Below, in pieces: positions 33,600 to 41,525 of a stretch of DNA of 60,112 bases (the first letter of the stretch is position 1; the number at the start of each line of letters is the position of its first letter). The notes beneath the pieces were generated by a model. That model was not told where the DNA came from and ran no database searches. It saw only the letters and a program-made list of their open reading frames with translations. The stretch is from assembly GCA_900540905.1 (NCBI GenBank), contig UQHR01000009.1:1-60112 (forward strand), given 5' to 3'. This DNA is from an uncultured Collinsella sp. GTDB lineage: Bacteria; Actinomycetota; Coriobacteriia; Coriobacteriales; Coriobacteriaceae. The position numbers were made by a program, and so were the translations under genes.

Positions 33600-35097
33600 G
33601 ATGTCCTCCTACCTGATCGTTGCGTTCGCGCGCGGTGGCGCCAGTGGTAAAGCTTAATCCCTTGACGAGCGCGTTTTTGCCGTACTTGCCCTTTACGGCC
33701 AGGACCGCGCGCGCCAGGTCGCGCTCGCGCTCATCCGCCTCGATATCGCTAAATAGGTCGATGGTGGCAAATTCCTCAGGCATGAGGTTGCCAAAGCCCA
33801 AGTTGATACGCTTGACCGGTCGTTTGGGATCGACAATCTGCGCCCAGAGCTCATCGAAATAGCCCATGATCTTCTTAAACGAATTGGTGCGCTCGGGCAG
33901 CTTTCGCGAAGCGTTGGAGTGCGCGAAGAGGGCGGCATAGCCACCGCGCGGTTTGCCGCCATGCTCTCCCACAAAGATGCCATCGATTGCCTGTGCTTCG
34001 CGCACCAGGCGGCGCCGTTCGTCATCGCGCTGGACGGGCTTGGGCGCACGGGGTGCGAGCTCGGGGCCGGTGGTTGCGGTGGGCTCGATGCTCGACGTGC
34101 TCGAGCGCAGGTGCCCACATCCGTCCACATATTGCGCTGTGCCGCTGGCGTCGAGGCGGCGTATGTCGGCCCGCTCGCTCGCATAGCCCACAAAGAGCGA
34201 GATGCTGTCACAGACCACGTGCTTATCGACTAAGTCCAACACGGCGTTGTCGACCATCTCGCGCAAGACAGTGTAGGCCTGCTCGTAGACATAGCCCTTC
34301 GAGAGCACCTGTCCTGTGGTAGTTGAGGTTGCCTGTGGGCGATAGGCTTGGATATCGGCGATGGTTGTCGGCTCGCGTCCAAAGGCGTGGTCGATGAGAT
34401 ACTCGGCATTGACGCCGAGCTCGTCGTAGAGCAGGTTCTCGTCGAGTGCGGCGACGCCCATCAGGTCGTAGACGCCATACTTTTCGAGTCGGGCTGCCAC
34501 GCCGGGGCCGATGCCCCAGATGTCGGTGATGGGACGATGGGGCCAGATCTCCTTGCGAAAGGTCTCGTCGTCGAGTATGCCGATGCGGCTGGGTACGTGC
34601 TTAGCGGTAATGTCGAGCGCTACCTTGGCCTGGAATAGGTTGGGGCCGATGCCGACCGTCGCCGTGATGCCGGTGCGCGCGAGGACCTCGTCGCGCAGCG
34701 TGCAGGCGAACCCTTCCGCATCGGTGTGATAGAGGTCCAGATAGGGCGTCACGTCGATAAAGCACTCATCGATGGAGTAGACGTGCACGTCCTGGGGGCT
34801 GACGTATTCCAGATAGATGCCGTAGATTTGCGCCGATACCTCCATGTAGTGCTGCATGCGCGGCACGGCTTTAATGTAGTCGATGCCGTTTGGAATCTCG
34901 AACAGACGGCAGCGGTTGTGTATCCCGAGGTCCTTCATGGCTTGTGTGATGGCGAGGCAGATGGTCGTGCGCCCGCGCGATTCGTCGGCAACGACCAGGT
35001 TGGTGGTGAGTGGATCGAGCCCGCGGTCGACGCACTCGACGCTGGCATAAAACGTCTTGAGGTCGATGCAGATATAGGTGTGCTGCTCGTGCGCCAT
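33592..35097 (-). CDS. Y-family DNA polymerase (UvrX/UmuC-like)
   Basis: A 501-residue translesion polymerase. Catalytic carboxylates lie in CIDLKTFYASVEC and YSIDECFIDV; the helix-hairpin region IWGIGPGVAARLEKYG and a little-finger domain follow. It lets replication pass DNA damage at the cost of mutation. GGAAGGA precedes ATG 35097. Two LexA-type boxes and a promoter lie directly upstream, so it should be SOS-induced with the YolD gene. Confidence 0.93.
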   Translation of the reverse strand: MAHEQHTYICIDLKTFYASVECVDRGLDPLTTNLVVADESRGRTTICLAITQAMKDLGIHNRCRLFEIPNGIDYIKAVPRMQHYMEVSAQIYGIYLEYVSPQDVHVYSIDECFIDVTPYLDLYHTDAEGFACTLRDEVLARTGITATVGIGPNLFQAKVALDITAKHVPSRIGILDDETFRKEIWPHRPITDIWGIGPGVAARLEKYGVYDLMGVAALDENLLYDELGVNAEYLIDHAFGREPTTIADIQAYRPQATSTTTGQVLSKGYVYEQAYTVLREMVDNAVLDLVDKHVVCDSISLFVGYASERADIRRLDASGTAQYVDGCGHLRSSTSSIEPTATTGPELAPRAPKPVQRDDERRRLVREAQAIDGIFVGEHGGKPRGGYAALFAHSNASRKLPERTNSFKKIMGYFDELWAQIVDPKRPVKRINLGFGNLMPEEFATIDLFSDIEADERERDLARAVLAVKGKYGKNALVKGLSFTTGATARERNDQVGGHRA

Positions 35098-35111
35098 CCG
35101 TGTCCTTCCAT

Positions 35112-35171
35112 CAAACACATGTTCTTATCGAATACATGTTCGATAATACCTGCTTGCGCGGACAGCGTCAA
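35112..35171 (-). promoter_or_regulatory. SOS promoter with two LexA boxes
   Basis: On the minus strand, TTGACG (35171-35166) and TATTAT (35148-35143) are 17 bp apart. TCGAATACATGTTCGA (35128-35143), a near-perfect LexA box of the Gram-positive CGAAC-N4-GTTCG type, touches the -10. A weaker box (35112-35126, CACATGTTC core) lies nearer the gene. Confidence 0.8.
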
Positions 35172-35322
35172 AACCTGTCCCTCTTTGGCGGGTATGGTCG
35201 TGCGGTTGCATCGGGTTTTTTAACGCAGCTCTAAAGAGCGCGAAACAGCTCGGAAAACCTCGCTTCGTAGCATGAGTCTAACGATTGATACCGCCTATAC
35301 GCACGGAAGGGTTGTGGGGATA

Positions 35323-35847
35323 ATGGTCAACTATGGGTTTGGTATGCCGACGCGCTTGGTTGCGGATGGGGATGTGGCTCGCTGGTGCGGGCGATTGGTT
35401 GCCCACTATGGCGGCACCAAGGCACTGGTCGTGCTGGGAGGCGACAAGCACACGCGTGATGAGCTCGTTTCGGCGGCGCTGGGCTCGCTCGATCGCGCCC
35501 TGCTCGAGCGCGTGCTTTTCCGCTGCGGTTTGGTCGGGGGCGACGGGGGAGACGAGCTGATCGACGAAGCCGTGGCCCTGGCGACCGACGAAGGCGTGGA
35601 CTTTGTCCTGGCGATCGGCGATGCCGATACGGCCGGCTTTGCGCGCGAGCTCGCCCGTCGTATGGCGGCGCTCGATGCCGGTGAGGACGGCTTTGTGCCT
35701 TATGGATGCATCGTCTCCGAGGGAAAAGTGCCCGCCGTTGTGGGTGCCGGCGAGGTTCCCGTTTTCGCCATTATCGCGCCCGAACTGCTGGAGGGCATTG
35801 GGTCTCCTCTGCGTGAGTTGCTCGGCAGCGTGTGCGCCGCGGCCTAA
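35323..35847 (+). CDS. Short iron-ADH-like protein (N-terminal domain only)
   Basis: A 174-residue protein resembling the NAD(P)-binding half of iron-containing alcohol dehydrogenases: NYGFGMPTRLVADG, ALVVLGGDKHTR, GVDFVLAIGDADTAGFA, and GKVPAVVGAGEVPVFAI in place of the PTTAGTG stretch. The GGGS motif is altered to GDAD, and the whole metal-binding C-terminal domain is absent. It could be a decayed gene or a repurposed domain; the frame is intact. ATG 35323 fits the family start; ATG 35272 is an alternative. Confidence 0.6.
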   Translation: MVNYGFGMPTRLVADGDVARWCGRLVAHYGGTKALVVLGGDKHTRDELVSAALGSLDRALLERVLFRCGLVGGDGGDELIDEAVALATDEGVDFVLAIGDADTAGFARELARRMAALDAGEDGFVPYGCIVSEGKVPAVVGAGEVPVFAIIAPELLEGIGSPLRELLGSVCAAA

Positions 35848-35857
35848 TATTTACCAT

Positions 35858-35919
35858 AAAGGGATAGGTTCTATTTGATTGGTAAAGCGTTTGACCTGCC
35901 AAAACAAACCTGTCCCTTT
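35858..35919. repeat. Intergenic hairpin (possible copy C)
   Basis: AAAGGGATAGGTT (35858-35870) pairs with AACCTGTCCCTTT (35907-35919), one G-T pair. TTTACCA/TGGTAAA offers an alternative pairing. The loop has CTATTTG and GCCAAAACA, as in the hairpins at 25942 and 27101. The right arm with its flank (to TTTTTGGCCGG) is nearly repeated at 35174-35196. Confidence 0.5.
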
Positions 35920-36046
35920 TTGGCCGGTCGCCGTTTGGGGGCCGATTGGCAACGCTCGCTGATTATGGTCTTGACCTGCGCTAGAATAGTGGCATCTGAA
36001 TGTCCGGGCGCATGGAGGCGTGCGCCCGTATGCTGAGGAGGACTTT

Positions 36047-37741
36047 ATGGCAACTGTTGCCGCACCCATCGACGCTACGTCGACTGCCGCTTGGAAGGCG
36101 CTCGAGGCCCATCAGGAGAAGCTCGAGGCCGATGGTATCGACCTCAAGGCCTGGTTCGCCGCCGATGCCGAGCGCGTGAACAAGCTGAGCTTTGACGCCG
36201 GTGACCTGCACTTCGACCTGTCCAAGAACCTGGTGACTGATGAGACCGTCAAGCTGCTGTGCGATCTTGCCCGCGAGGTGAAGCTCGAGGAGCGCCGCGA
36301 CGCCATGTTCTCCGGCGAGCACATCAACACCACCGAGGACCGCGCCGTCCTGCACACCGCGCTTCGCCGTCCGGCAAGCGAGAAGGGTCAGCTCATCGTT
36401 GACGGCCAGGACGTCGTCGCCGACGTGCACGAGGTCCTCGACCGCATGTGTGCCTTCGCCGAGCGCGTGCGCTCCGGTGAGTGGAAGGGCGTTACCGGCA
36501 AGAAGATCGAGCACCTGGTGTCCATCGGCATCGGCGGCTCCGACCTGGGCCCGGTCATGGCCTACGAGGCCCTGCGTCCGTACGCCGACGCCGGTATCGA
36601 CTGCCGCTACATCTCCAACATCGACCCCAACGATCAGGCCGAGAAGCTCAAGGGTCTGGACCCCGAGACCACGCTCGTGATCATCGTCTCCAAGACCTTC
36701 ACCACGCTTGAGACCCTCACCAACGCCCGCGAGGTCAAGACCTGGATGCTCGAGCAGCTCAAGGCCCAGGGCGCTATCGACGGTTCCGATGAGCAGAACG
36801 CCGAGGCCGTGGCCAAGCACTTTGTCGCCGTTTCCACCGCACTCGAGAAGGTCGAGGCCTTCGGCATCGACCCCGCTAACGCTTTTGGTTTCTGGAACTG
36901 GGTCGGCGGCCGTTACTCTGTTGACTCTGCTGTGGGTCTGTCGCTGATCGTCGTGCTCGGCCCCGAGCGCTTCCAGCAGTTCCTCGAGGGCTTCCATGCT
37001 ATCGACGAGTACTTCTGCAACACGCCGCTCGAGAACAACGCCGTTGCGCTGATGGGCCTGCTCAATGTCTGGTACGTCAACTTCTTTGGTTCCAAGAGCC
37101 ACGCCGTGCTGCCGTACAGCCAGTACCTGCACCGCTTCCCGGCCTACCTGCAGCAGCTCACCATGGAGTCCAACGGCAAGCACGTCCGCTGGGACGGCAG
37201 CGCCGTGACCTCCGATACCGGTGAGATCTTCTGGGGCGAGCCCGGCACCAACGGTCAGCACGCCTTCTACCAGCTGCTGCACCAGGGCACCGTGGTGGTC
37301 CCGGCCGACTTTATCGCTTTCGCCAACACTGCCAACCCCGCAACCGACAGCGGCCAGGATGTCCACGAGCTGTTCCTGGGCAACTTCCTGGCCCAGACCA
37401 AGGCGCTCGCCTTTGGCAAGACGGCCGACGAGGTTCGTGCCGAGGGCACGCCCGAGCAGATCGTCCCGGCCCGTTGCTTTGAGGGCAACCGTCCGACGAC
37501 CTCGATCTTCGGCGACACGCTGACCCCGTTCGCACTCGGCGAGCTCATCGCCCTGTACGAGCACATCACGTTTGTCGAGGGCACGGTCTGGGGCATCGAC
37601 TCCTACGACCAGTGGGGCGTTGAGCTGGGCAAGCAGCTTGCCAAGCAGATCACCCCGGCCTTCCACGATGACGCCGCCAAGGCCGAGCAGGACGCTTCGA
37701 CCCAGGCGCTCATCGAGTTCTACCGCGCTCACCGCAAGTAG
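36047..37741 (+). CDS. pgi: Glucose-6-phosphate isomerase
   Basis: A 564-residue glycolytic isomerase of the long type. SIGIGGSDLGP and the SKTFTTLET phosphate loop, NGQHAFYQLLHQGT and the C-terminal WGVELGK signature are all present. GAGGAGG lies six bases before ATG 36047. Its last nine codons, stop and two further bases (37712-37743) are repeated at 41213-41244, on the far side of a TraG/ClpP-encoding cassette, which suggests that the 3' end of pgi is an integration site. Confidence 0.97.
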   Translation: MATVAAPIDATSTAAWKALEAHQEKLEADGIDLKAWFAADAERVNKLSFDAGDLHFDLSKNLVTDETVKLLCDLAREVKLEERRDAMFSGEHINTTEDRAVLHTALRRPASEKGQLIVDGQDVVADVHEVLDRMCAFAERVRSGEWKGVTGKKIEHLVSIGIGGSDLGPVMAYEALRPYADAGIDCRYISNIDPNDQAEKLKGLDPETTLVIIVSKTFTTLETLTNAREVKTWMLEQLKAQGAIDGSDEQNAEAVAKHFVAVSTALEKVEAFGIDPANAFGFWNWVGGRYSVDSAVGLSLIVVLGPERFQQFLEGFHAIDEYFCNTPLENNAVALMGLLNVWYVNFFGSKSHAVLPYSQYLHRFPAYLQQLTMESNGKHVRWDGSAVTSDTGEIFWGEPGTNGQHAFYQLLHQGTVVVPADFIAFANTANPATDSGQDVHELFLGNFLAQTKALAFGKTADEVRAEGTPEQIVPARCFEGNRPTTSIFGDTLTPFALGELIALYEHITFVEGTVWGIDSYDQWGVELGKQLAKQITPAFHDDAAKAEQDASTQALIEFYRAHRK

Positions 37742-37743
37742 TC
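37712..37743 (+). repeat. Direct repeat, left (candidate attL)
   Basis: It spans the last codons and stop of pgi: ATCGAGTTCTACCGCGCTCA, then CC, then GCAAGTAGTC. Confidence 0.7.
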
Positions 37744-37774
37744 GCTGCTGTTAACGCATCGCGCCTTATAGCCA

Positions 37775-37807
37775 GGGGCCCGTATCCCATCGGATGCGGG
37801 CCCCTTT
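37775..37807 (+). terminator. Terminator of pgi
   Basis: GGGGCCCGTATCC pairs with GGATGCGGGCCCC (one wobble), followed by TTT. A sister terminator lies at 41274. Confidence 0.88.
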
Positions 37808-37882
37808 GCTTTGCCGTGGCCCCGGGGCGCACGGCCTTTAAGGATCTTCGCCGGAGCGTCGCGTGCTGCGAGGGGCCTGCGT

Positions 37883-39184
37883 CTAGAGCTCGGCCTCCGC
37901 ATGGCCTCGCTGCGCCTCGGGCAGCTCCCCGTAGAGCGGATGGTCTTCGAGCCTAAAGTGCTCGACCTGTTCGGGAGTGTGGCCGCGCACAAAGAGCCAC
38001 GAGCGATCGATCGGCGTCGCCATGAGCGTGCTGGGCAGTGCGTCGGCGCGGTCGGAAAACACCCGGGCGCTCTCGGGATCCTGGAACGCCAGCACCAGAT
38101 GCGTGTCGCAGTTGCCCATGATGGAGCGTGCGCGTGCCTCGCCATAGAGCGCATCAAGCTGGTTGGTCGACTGCAGCAGCGTTGCCCAGATGTTGCGGCT
38201 TCGGATAATCGAGAGCACGCTGTCGATCTGGGGGATCTGCAGATTTGCGAAGTCATCGAGCATAAAGCGCACGGGCACGGGCAGGCTGCCGTCGGGCTGC
38301 CTATCGGCTTCGCGAATGAGGCCCATAAATGCCTGCGTAATAAAGAGGCCGGTCAGCGGATCGAGATTGCGGTCAATATCGCTTACGGTTACAAACAGGG
38401 CGCAGGGGGTGTGTCCCATGGAAGCGAAGTCCACCTGATGGCACTCACGATAGAGCTGTGCCGCACCGTCGAATCCCAGACACATGACCTTTTCGGCAAG
38501 GATGCCGACGATGCTCGCGTGCATGCGCTCGGCATTTTGCGTAATGGCGTAGCGCCGCCATAGCGAGAGGGCATAGCTTTGGGGGTCGGTCGTGATCAGG
38601 TCGTCAAACAATCGACCCGTGGCACCGTCCTGCAGGTGCTCGATCAGCTTGATGACCGAGCTGATCGTCTGCTCGTCGGCGGGTAGCTGTTCGGTGACGT
38701 AGGCGATAAGACACGACAGCAGGTTTGCCGCCGCATGATCCCAAAAAGGCTGGTTGTTGTCCTCGATGGGGCAGATGACCTTTGCTGCCGAGAGGATGTC
38801 CTGCTGGTTGGGTCTGCCGTCCGCCTTGCGGCGAATGTGCCTCAGGGGGTTGTAGCCGCAGCGCTCGATGCCGGGCGCAAGGGCCGGGACGGTGTTGAGG
38901 TCGGCGAAGTTGAGACATTGCACGCGGTAACCGTGGGCTGCCAGCACGGGTCCCACTTCGCGACAGAGCGTGCCTTTGGTGTCGAGCACGATGTAGCTTG
39001 CGTTCATTTGCAGCAGGTTGGGCTTGAGGACGTTTCGGGTCTTGCCGGCTCCCGAGGGGCCGATCACAAGTGCATTGTTGTTGAGTCCCGTGTGGCGGGT
39101 GTCGCAGGAAAGCGTTCGATCCTTGGCGAGGATGGTGGACGATGCGGGCTCAGATGCGGCGAGGCGGCTGGCGAGGTTAGACAT
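37883..39184 (-). CDS. VirD4/TraG-like ATPase lacking a membrane anchor
   Basis: A 433-residue AAA-type ATPase of the conjugative coupling protein family. Walker A GPSGAGKTR near residue 43, YIVLDTKG, Walker B FMLDDFANL, and STNQLDALYG are recognisable. True coupling proteins have an N-terminal transmembrane pair and are about 600 residues; here the protein begins almost at the ATPase fold, so it is probably soluble. The ATG at 39184 has AAGGAGG six bases upstream and overlaps the clpP-like stop by 8 bp (coupled). No other transfer gene is linked. Confidence 0.85.
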   Translation of the reverse strand: MSNLASRLAASEPASSTILAKDRTLSCDTRHTGLNNNALVIGPSGAGKTRNVLKPNLLQMNASYIVLDTKGTLCREVGPVLAAHGYRVQCLNFADLNTVPALAPGIERCGYNPLRHIRRKADGRPNQQDILSAAKVICPIEDNNQPFWDHAAANLLSCLIAYVTEQLPADEQTISSVIKLIEHLQDGATGRLFDDLITTDPQSYALSLWRRYAITQNAERMHASIVGILAEKVMCLGFDGAAQLYRECHQVDFASMGHTPCALFVTVSDIDRNLDPLTGLFITQAFMGLIREADRQPDGSLPVPVRFMLDDFANLQIPQIDSVLSIIRSRNIWATLLQSTNQLDALYGEARARSIMGNCDTHLVLAFQDPESARVFSDRADALPSTLMATPIDRSWLFVRGHTPEQVEHFRLEDHPLYGELPEAQRGHAEAEL

Positions 39185-39794
39185 GGGCGACCTCCTTGGT
39201 GGTCGAGAGGATTTCGTGGGCAAAGCCGAGCTCGACGGCGCGCTCGGCCGAAAGGTAGGTGTCTTTTGCAGTGAGGGACTGGATGCGCTTGGGCGTGAGG
39301 CCGCTGCGGTCCGAGAGGATTTGCGTGAGGGTCTTGCGGGTCTGCATGAGACGCCGGCTGGTTTCCTGCAGCGCAAGTGCCGAGCCGCCTGCCCCCTGGG
39401 GGATCAGCGGGTCGTGAATCATGAGCTCTGCATGGGGCGCCATACGGCGATCGTCGCCGCCCATAAAGATCACGGCGCCCATGGACGCGGCGAATTCCAG
39501 GCAGACGGTGCGGATGGGGCACGATGCGAGGCGCATGGCGTCATAGATCGCAAGACCTGATCGCACGCTTCCGCCGGCGCTGGCGACAAATATGGTGATG
39601 GGGCGGCTGGGGTCGGTGGCATCGAGCAGGCGGATCTGCTGGCATAGGTCGTGGGCCATCGGGGTTTCGATGTTTCCCATGACGGAGAGCTCGCGACGGG
39701 CGAGCATCTCATCGTAAATGCTGGTGAGCGTGATACCTCGGGCGGATTCACGCATGGTGAGGGGGCTGATGATGGGGGAATGATTGGTGTCCAT
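39177..39794 (-). CDS. ClpP-like serine protease of the island
   Basis: A 205-residue ClpP-fold protease. The catalytic Ser is in EFAASMGAVIFMGG and the His in RMAPHAELMIHDP; the catalytic Asp should lie after residue 160. ClpP relatives of this type occur on phages and conjugative elements. AAAGGAG precedes the ATG. It is translationally coupled to the TraG-like ATPase, suggesting they act together, possibly with the ATPase taking the place of a Clp unfoldase; that is speculation. Confidence 0.87.
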   Translation of the reverse strand: MDTNHSPIISPLTMRESARGITLTSIYDEMLARRELSVMGNIETPMAHDLCQQIRLLDATDPSRPITIFVASAGGSVRSGLAIYDAMRLASCPIRTVCLEFAASMGAVIFMGGDDRRMAPHAELMIHDPLIPQGAGGSALALQETSRRLMQTRKTLTQILSDRSGLTPKRIQSLTAKDTYLSAERAVELGFAHEILSTTKEVAHV

Positions 39795-39857
39795 GAGGAC
39801 TCCTTTCTGTTGGTTGTGTTGTGGAATAGGATTGTTGCCCGCGGAGGGGCTGGCGGG

Positions 39858-40748
39858 CTACAGGGTTCGTCCGAGCCTGAGATCGAGCTCGGTTGTGGGG
39901 CAGGCTGCCTGTTCGTGCGGCTCGCAAGCGCCAAGGGCTCCAAAGCGATGGAGCGTTGCGACGGGCGTGGTGTAGGCGAGCCGCAGCTGATGCTCGATAG
40001 GGGCACATCCGTCATTTTTGTAATGAGCCGCGTAGTACTGCGCGATGCTGGCGTTCATCTCGCTGCCATTGCGATGGCGCTCAAACTGGCGTCTGCAGAT
40101 CTCGATGATCTTTGCTACCGACTTGGGTGCCGTCGCGGGAACAAGGGCGAGATAGCCCTCAAATAGCTCGTTGATGCTCAGGAGGCACAGCAGGTCGATC
40201 AGCGTCCTTATGGCTGCTCCCTCGGCAGAAAAGTGCGCGGTCATGCGGTTATATCGGTTGCGGTCGACGATGGCCGCATGGGGTCTTGGAGTTTTCTGCC
40301 CCGTGGTCCCGGGCTTTTGCCGCGCCTGTGTATTGAGCTCGACGTTGCAGCGCTTGAGGCCGTCCAACGGAAGGAACAGTGCGGTGCGCAGGGTGTTCCG
40401 CTTGCTTTCGAGTTCATGACGCTCGTCGGGTTCCCATTCGAGCTTGAGTTTCGTGTCGAGCGCCGTAAGCATATGGGCTAGGCAGCCTACGGTAAGAACG
40501 TACGAATCGTTGTCGCGTTTTGGGGCATAGGGGTCTGTCAGCTTGCGAATGTCGGGGTCGCCCATGATCTTTGTGCAGCGCTTCAGCAGTTGAGGGTGGT
40601 CGGCCAAGATCGTCGCGAGCGGTAGCGACGCGTAGTTCTTGATGGTCGCGGCGGCAAAGGCAGCGTCATATTCGTTTGCATATGCTCGCTCAATGCGGGC
40701 ATCCAGAATGCTTTTCTTATCGCCGTCTTCAGCGTGGTGGTTTGTCAT
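39858..40748 (-). CDS. Unknown protein of the pgi island
   Basis: A 296-residue, mostly helical, charged soluble protein with no signal peptide or membrane segment. It starts MTNHHAEDGDKKSILDARIE; a later part has TLIDLLCLLSINELFEGYLALVPA. I do not recognise the family. GGAGA lies five bases before ATG 40748. It is the first gene of the three-gene unit, with 18-bp repeats just upstream. Confidence 0.65.
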   Translation of the reverse strand: MTNHHAEDGDKKSILDARIERAYANEYDAAFAAATIKNYASLPLATILADHPQLLKRCTKIMGDPDIRKLTDPYAPKRDNDSYVLTVGCLAHMLTALDTKLKLEWEPDERHELESKRNTLRTALFLPLDGLKRCNVELNTQARQKPGTTGQKTPRPHAAIVDRNRYNRMTAHFSAEGAAIRTLIDLLCLLSINELFEGYLALVPATAPKSVAKIIEICRRQFERHRNGSEMNASIAQYYAAHYKNDGCAPIEHQLRLAYTTPVATLHRFGALGACEPHEQAACPTTELDLRLGRTL

Positions 40749-40794
40749 AGCTTCTCCAATCGGTTGATGTTCGTGCTGTTTGTTGATGTGTTGG

Positions 40795-40830
40795 TTGTCG
40801 TGAGTGATGTGCTTGCCGTGGGTGATGTGC
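40795..40830. repeat. Tandem 18-bp repeats upstream of island genes
   Basis: Two adjacent 18-bp units (40795-40812 and 40813-40830) match at 16 of 18 positions, with the shared core GTGATGTGC, and a weaker partial unit (TTGATGTG) precedes them. They lie 47-82 bp before the start of the first island gene and resemble iterons or operator repeats. From here to 41212 no gene is seen; only a small hairpin with CTTTT (41067-41088). Confidence 0.45.
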
Positions 40831-41212
40831 TGACGTTGGGGTGCTATGCGGTTTTCAATGAGCCCGTGAGGCAGTTGCTGCAGGGGCGGGATGGAACGGC
40901 CCATGCAAGGCGGAAGGCATCGTGCTCAAAATCGAGACAGCAATGCCCCGGGTGCCTCACATGTGGCAGTTACCTCATTAAGTTGTCATTGCGTTTGGGG
41001 CTGTACTTTGCCGATCTTCTTTCTCTTACACGCTAAAAACTGAAACTTCATATGCTCGATCTACTTAAAACCGCAACGGCGGTCTTTTATCAACTTATAT
41101 GTCGAAACGCGTCTTTGCAAGTACTTTTTTGCCTTTGTTTCAAATGGGGTGGTTTTGCAACCGTCACGCGCCACGCTATGCGAACGTGCCCCGGCTCGGA
41201 TAAGATGGTGCG

Positions 41213-41244
41213 ATCGAGTTCTACCGCGCTCACTGCAAGTAGTC
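41213..41244 (+). repeat. Direct repeat, right (candidate attR, pgi 3' fragment)
   Basis: It repeats the end of pgi with one change: ATCGAGTTCTACCGCGCTCA, then CT, then GCAAGTAGTC. No reading frame of pgi precedes it, so it is a detached 3' fragment. Confidence 0.7.
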
Positions 41245-41273
41245 TTTGTTGCTGAGATAGGTCACGGCCGAAA

Positions 41274-41306
41274 GGGGCCCGTATCCGTTGGGATACGGGC
41301 CCCTTG
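41274..41306 (+). terminator. Second copy of the pgi terminator
   Basis: GGGGCCCGTATCC pairs perfectly with GGATACGGGCCCC, followed by TTG. It is the sister of 37775-37807 and probably the original terminator displaced by the island. 41307-41525 holds no further gene. Confidence 0.75.
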
Positions 41307-41525
41307 CTATTCTGAATGGGCATGAGGGTGTATTGAGAGGGGGAGATGTCTTGCTGTCGGCATCCGCGTGCGGCGCCATTCGCTGTCCATGAATATACTT
41401 TTAAGGCTAATTTCATACCGCTTGTCGGAATGAGGACGCTGCCCTTGCGTATCGGGCGTACATTGAACGTGGTTTTTCGCGTGAACCCACGGATTGGTTG
41501 TCGGTCCTGAACAAGGAGGCCCAGC

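Larger units (their letters stand above)
37712..41244. mobile_element. Putative integrated island at the pgi 3' end
   Basis: A segment bounded by 32-bp direct repeats (31/32 identical) at 37712-37743 and 41213-41244. The left copy is the intact end of pgi; the right copy is a detached fragment followed by a similar GGGGCCCGTATCC terminator. Inside, on the minus strand, are an unknown protein, a ClpP-like protease and a VirD4/TraG-like ATPase. Its right end is AT-rich. No integrase, relaxase or replication gene is visible, so it is either a remnant or mobilised in trans. Confidence 0.65.

Noticed and set aside
35981..37732. A long minus-strand open frame opposite pgi
   Set aside because: Pure shadow of pgi caused by GC-rich codon use; no family motifs.
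37744..41212. An integrase or relaxase inside the pgi island
   Set aside because: All frames were inspected; only the three listed genes look real, and none has tyrosine or serine recombinase motifs or a relaxase motif.
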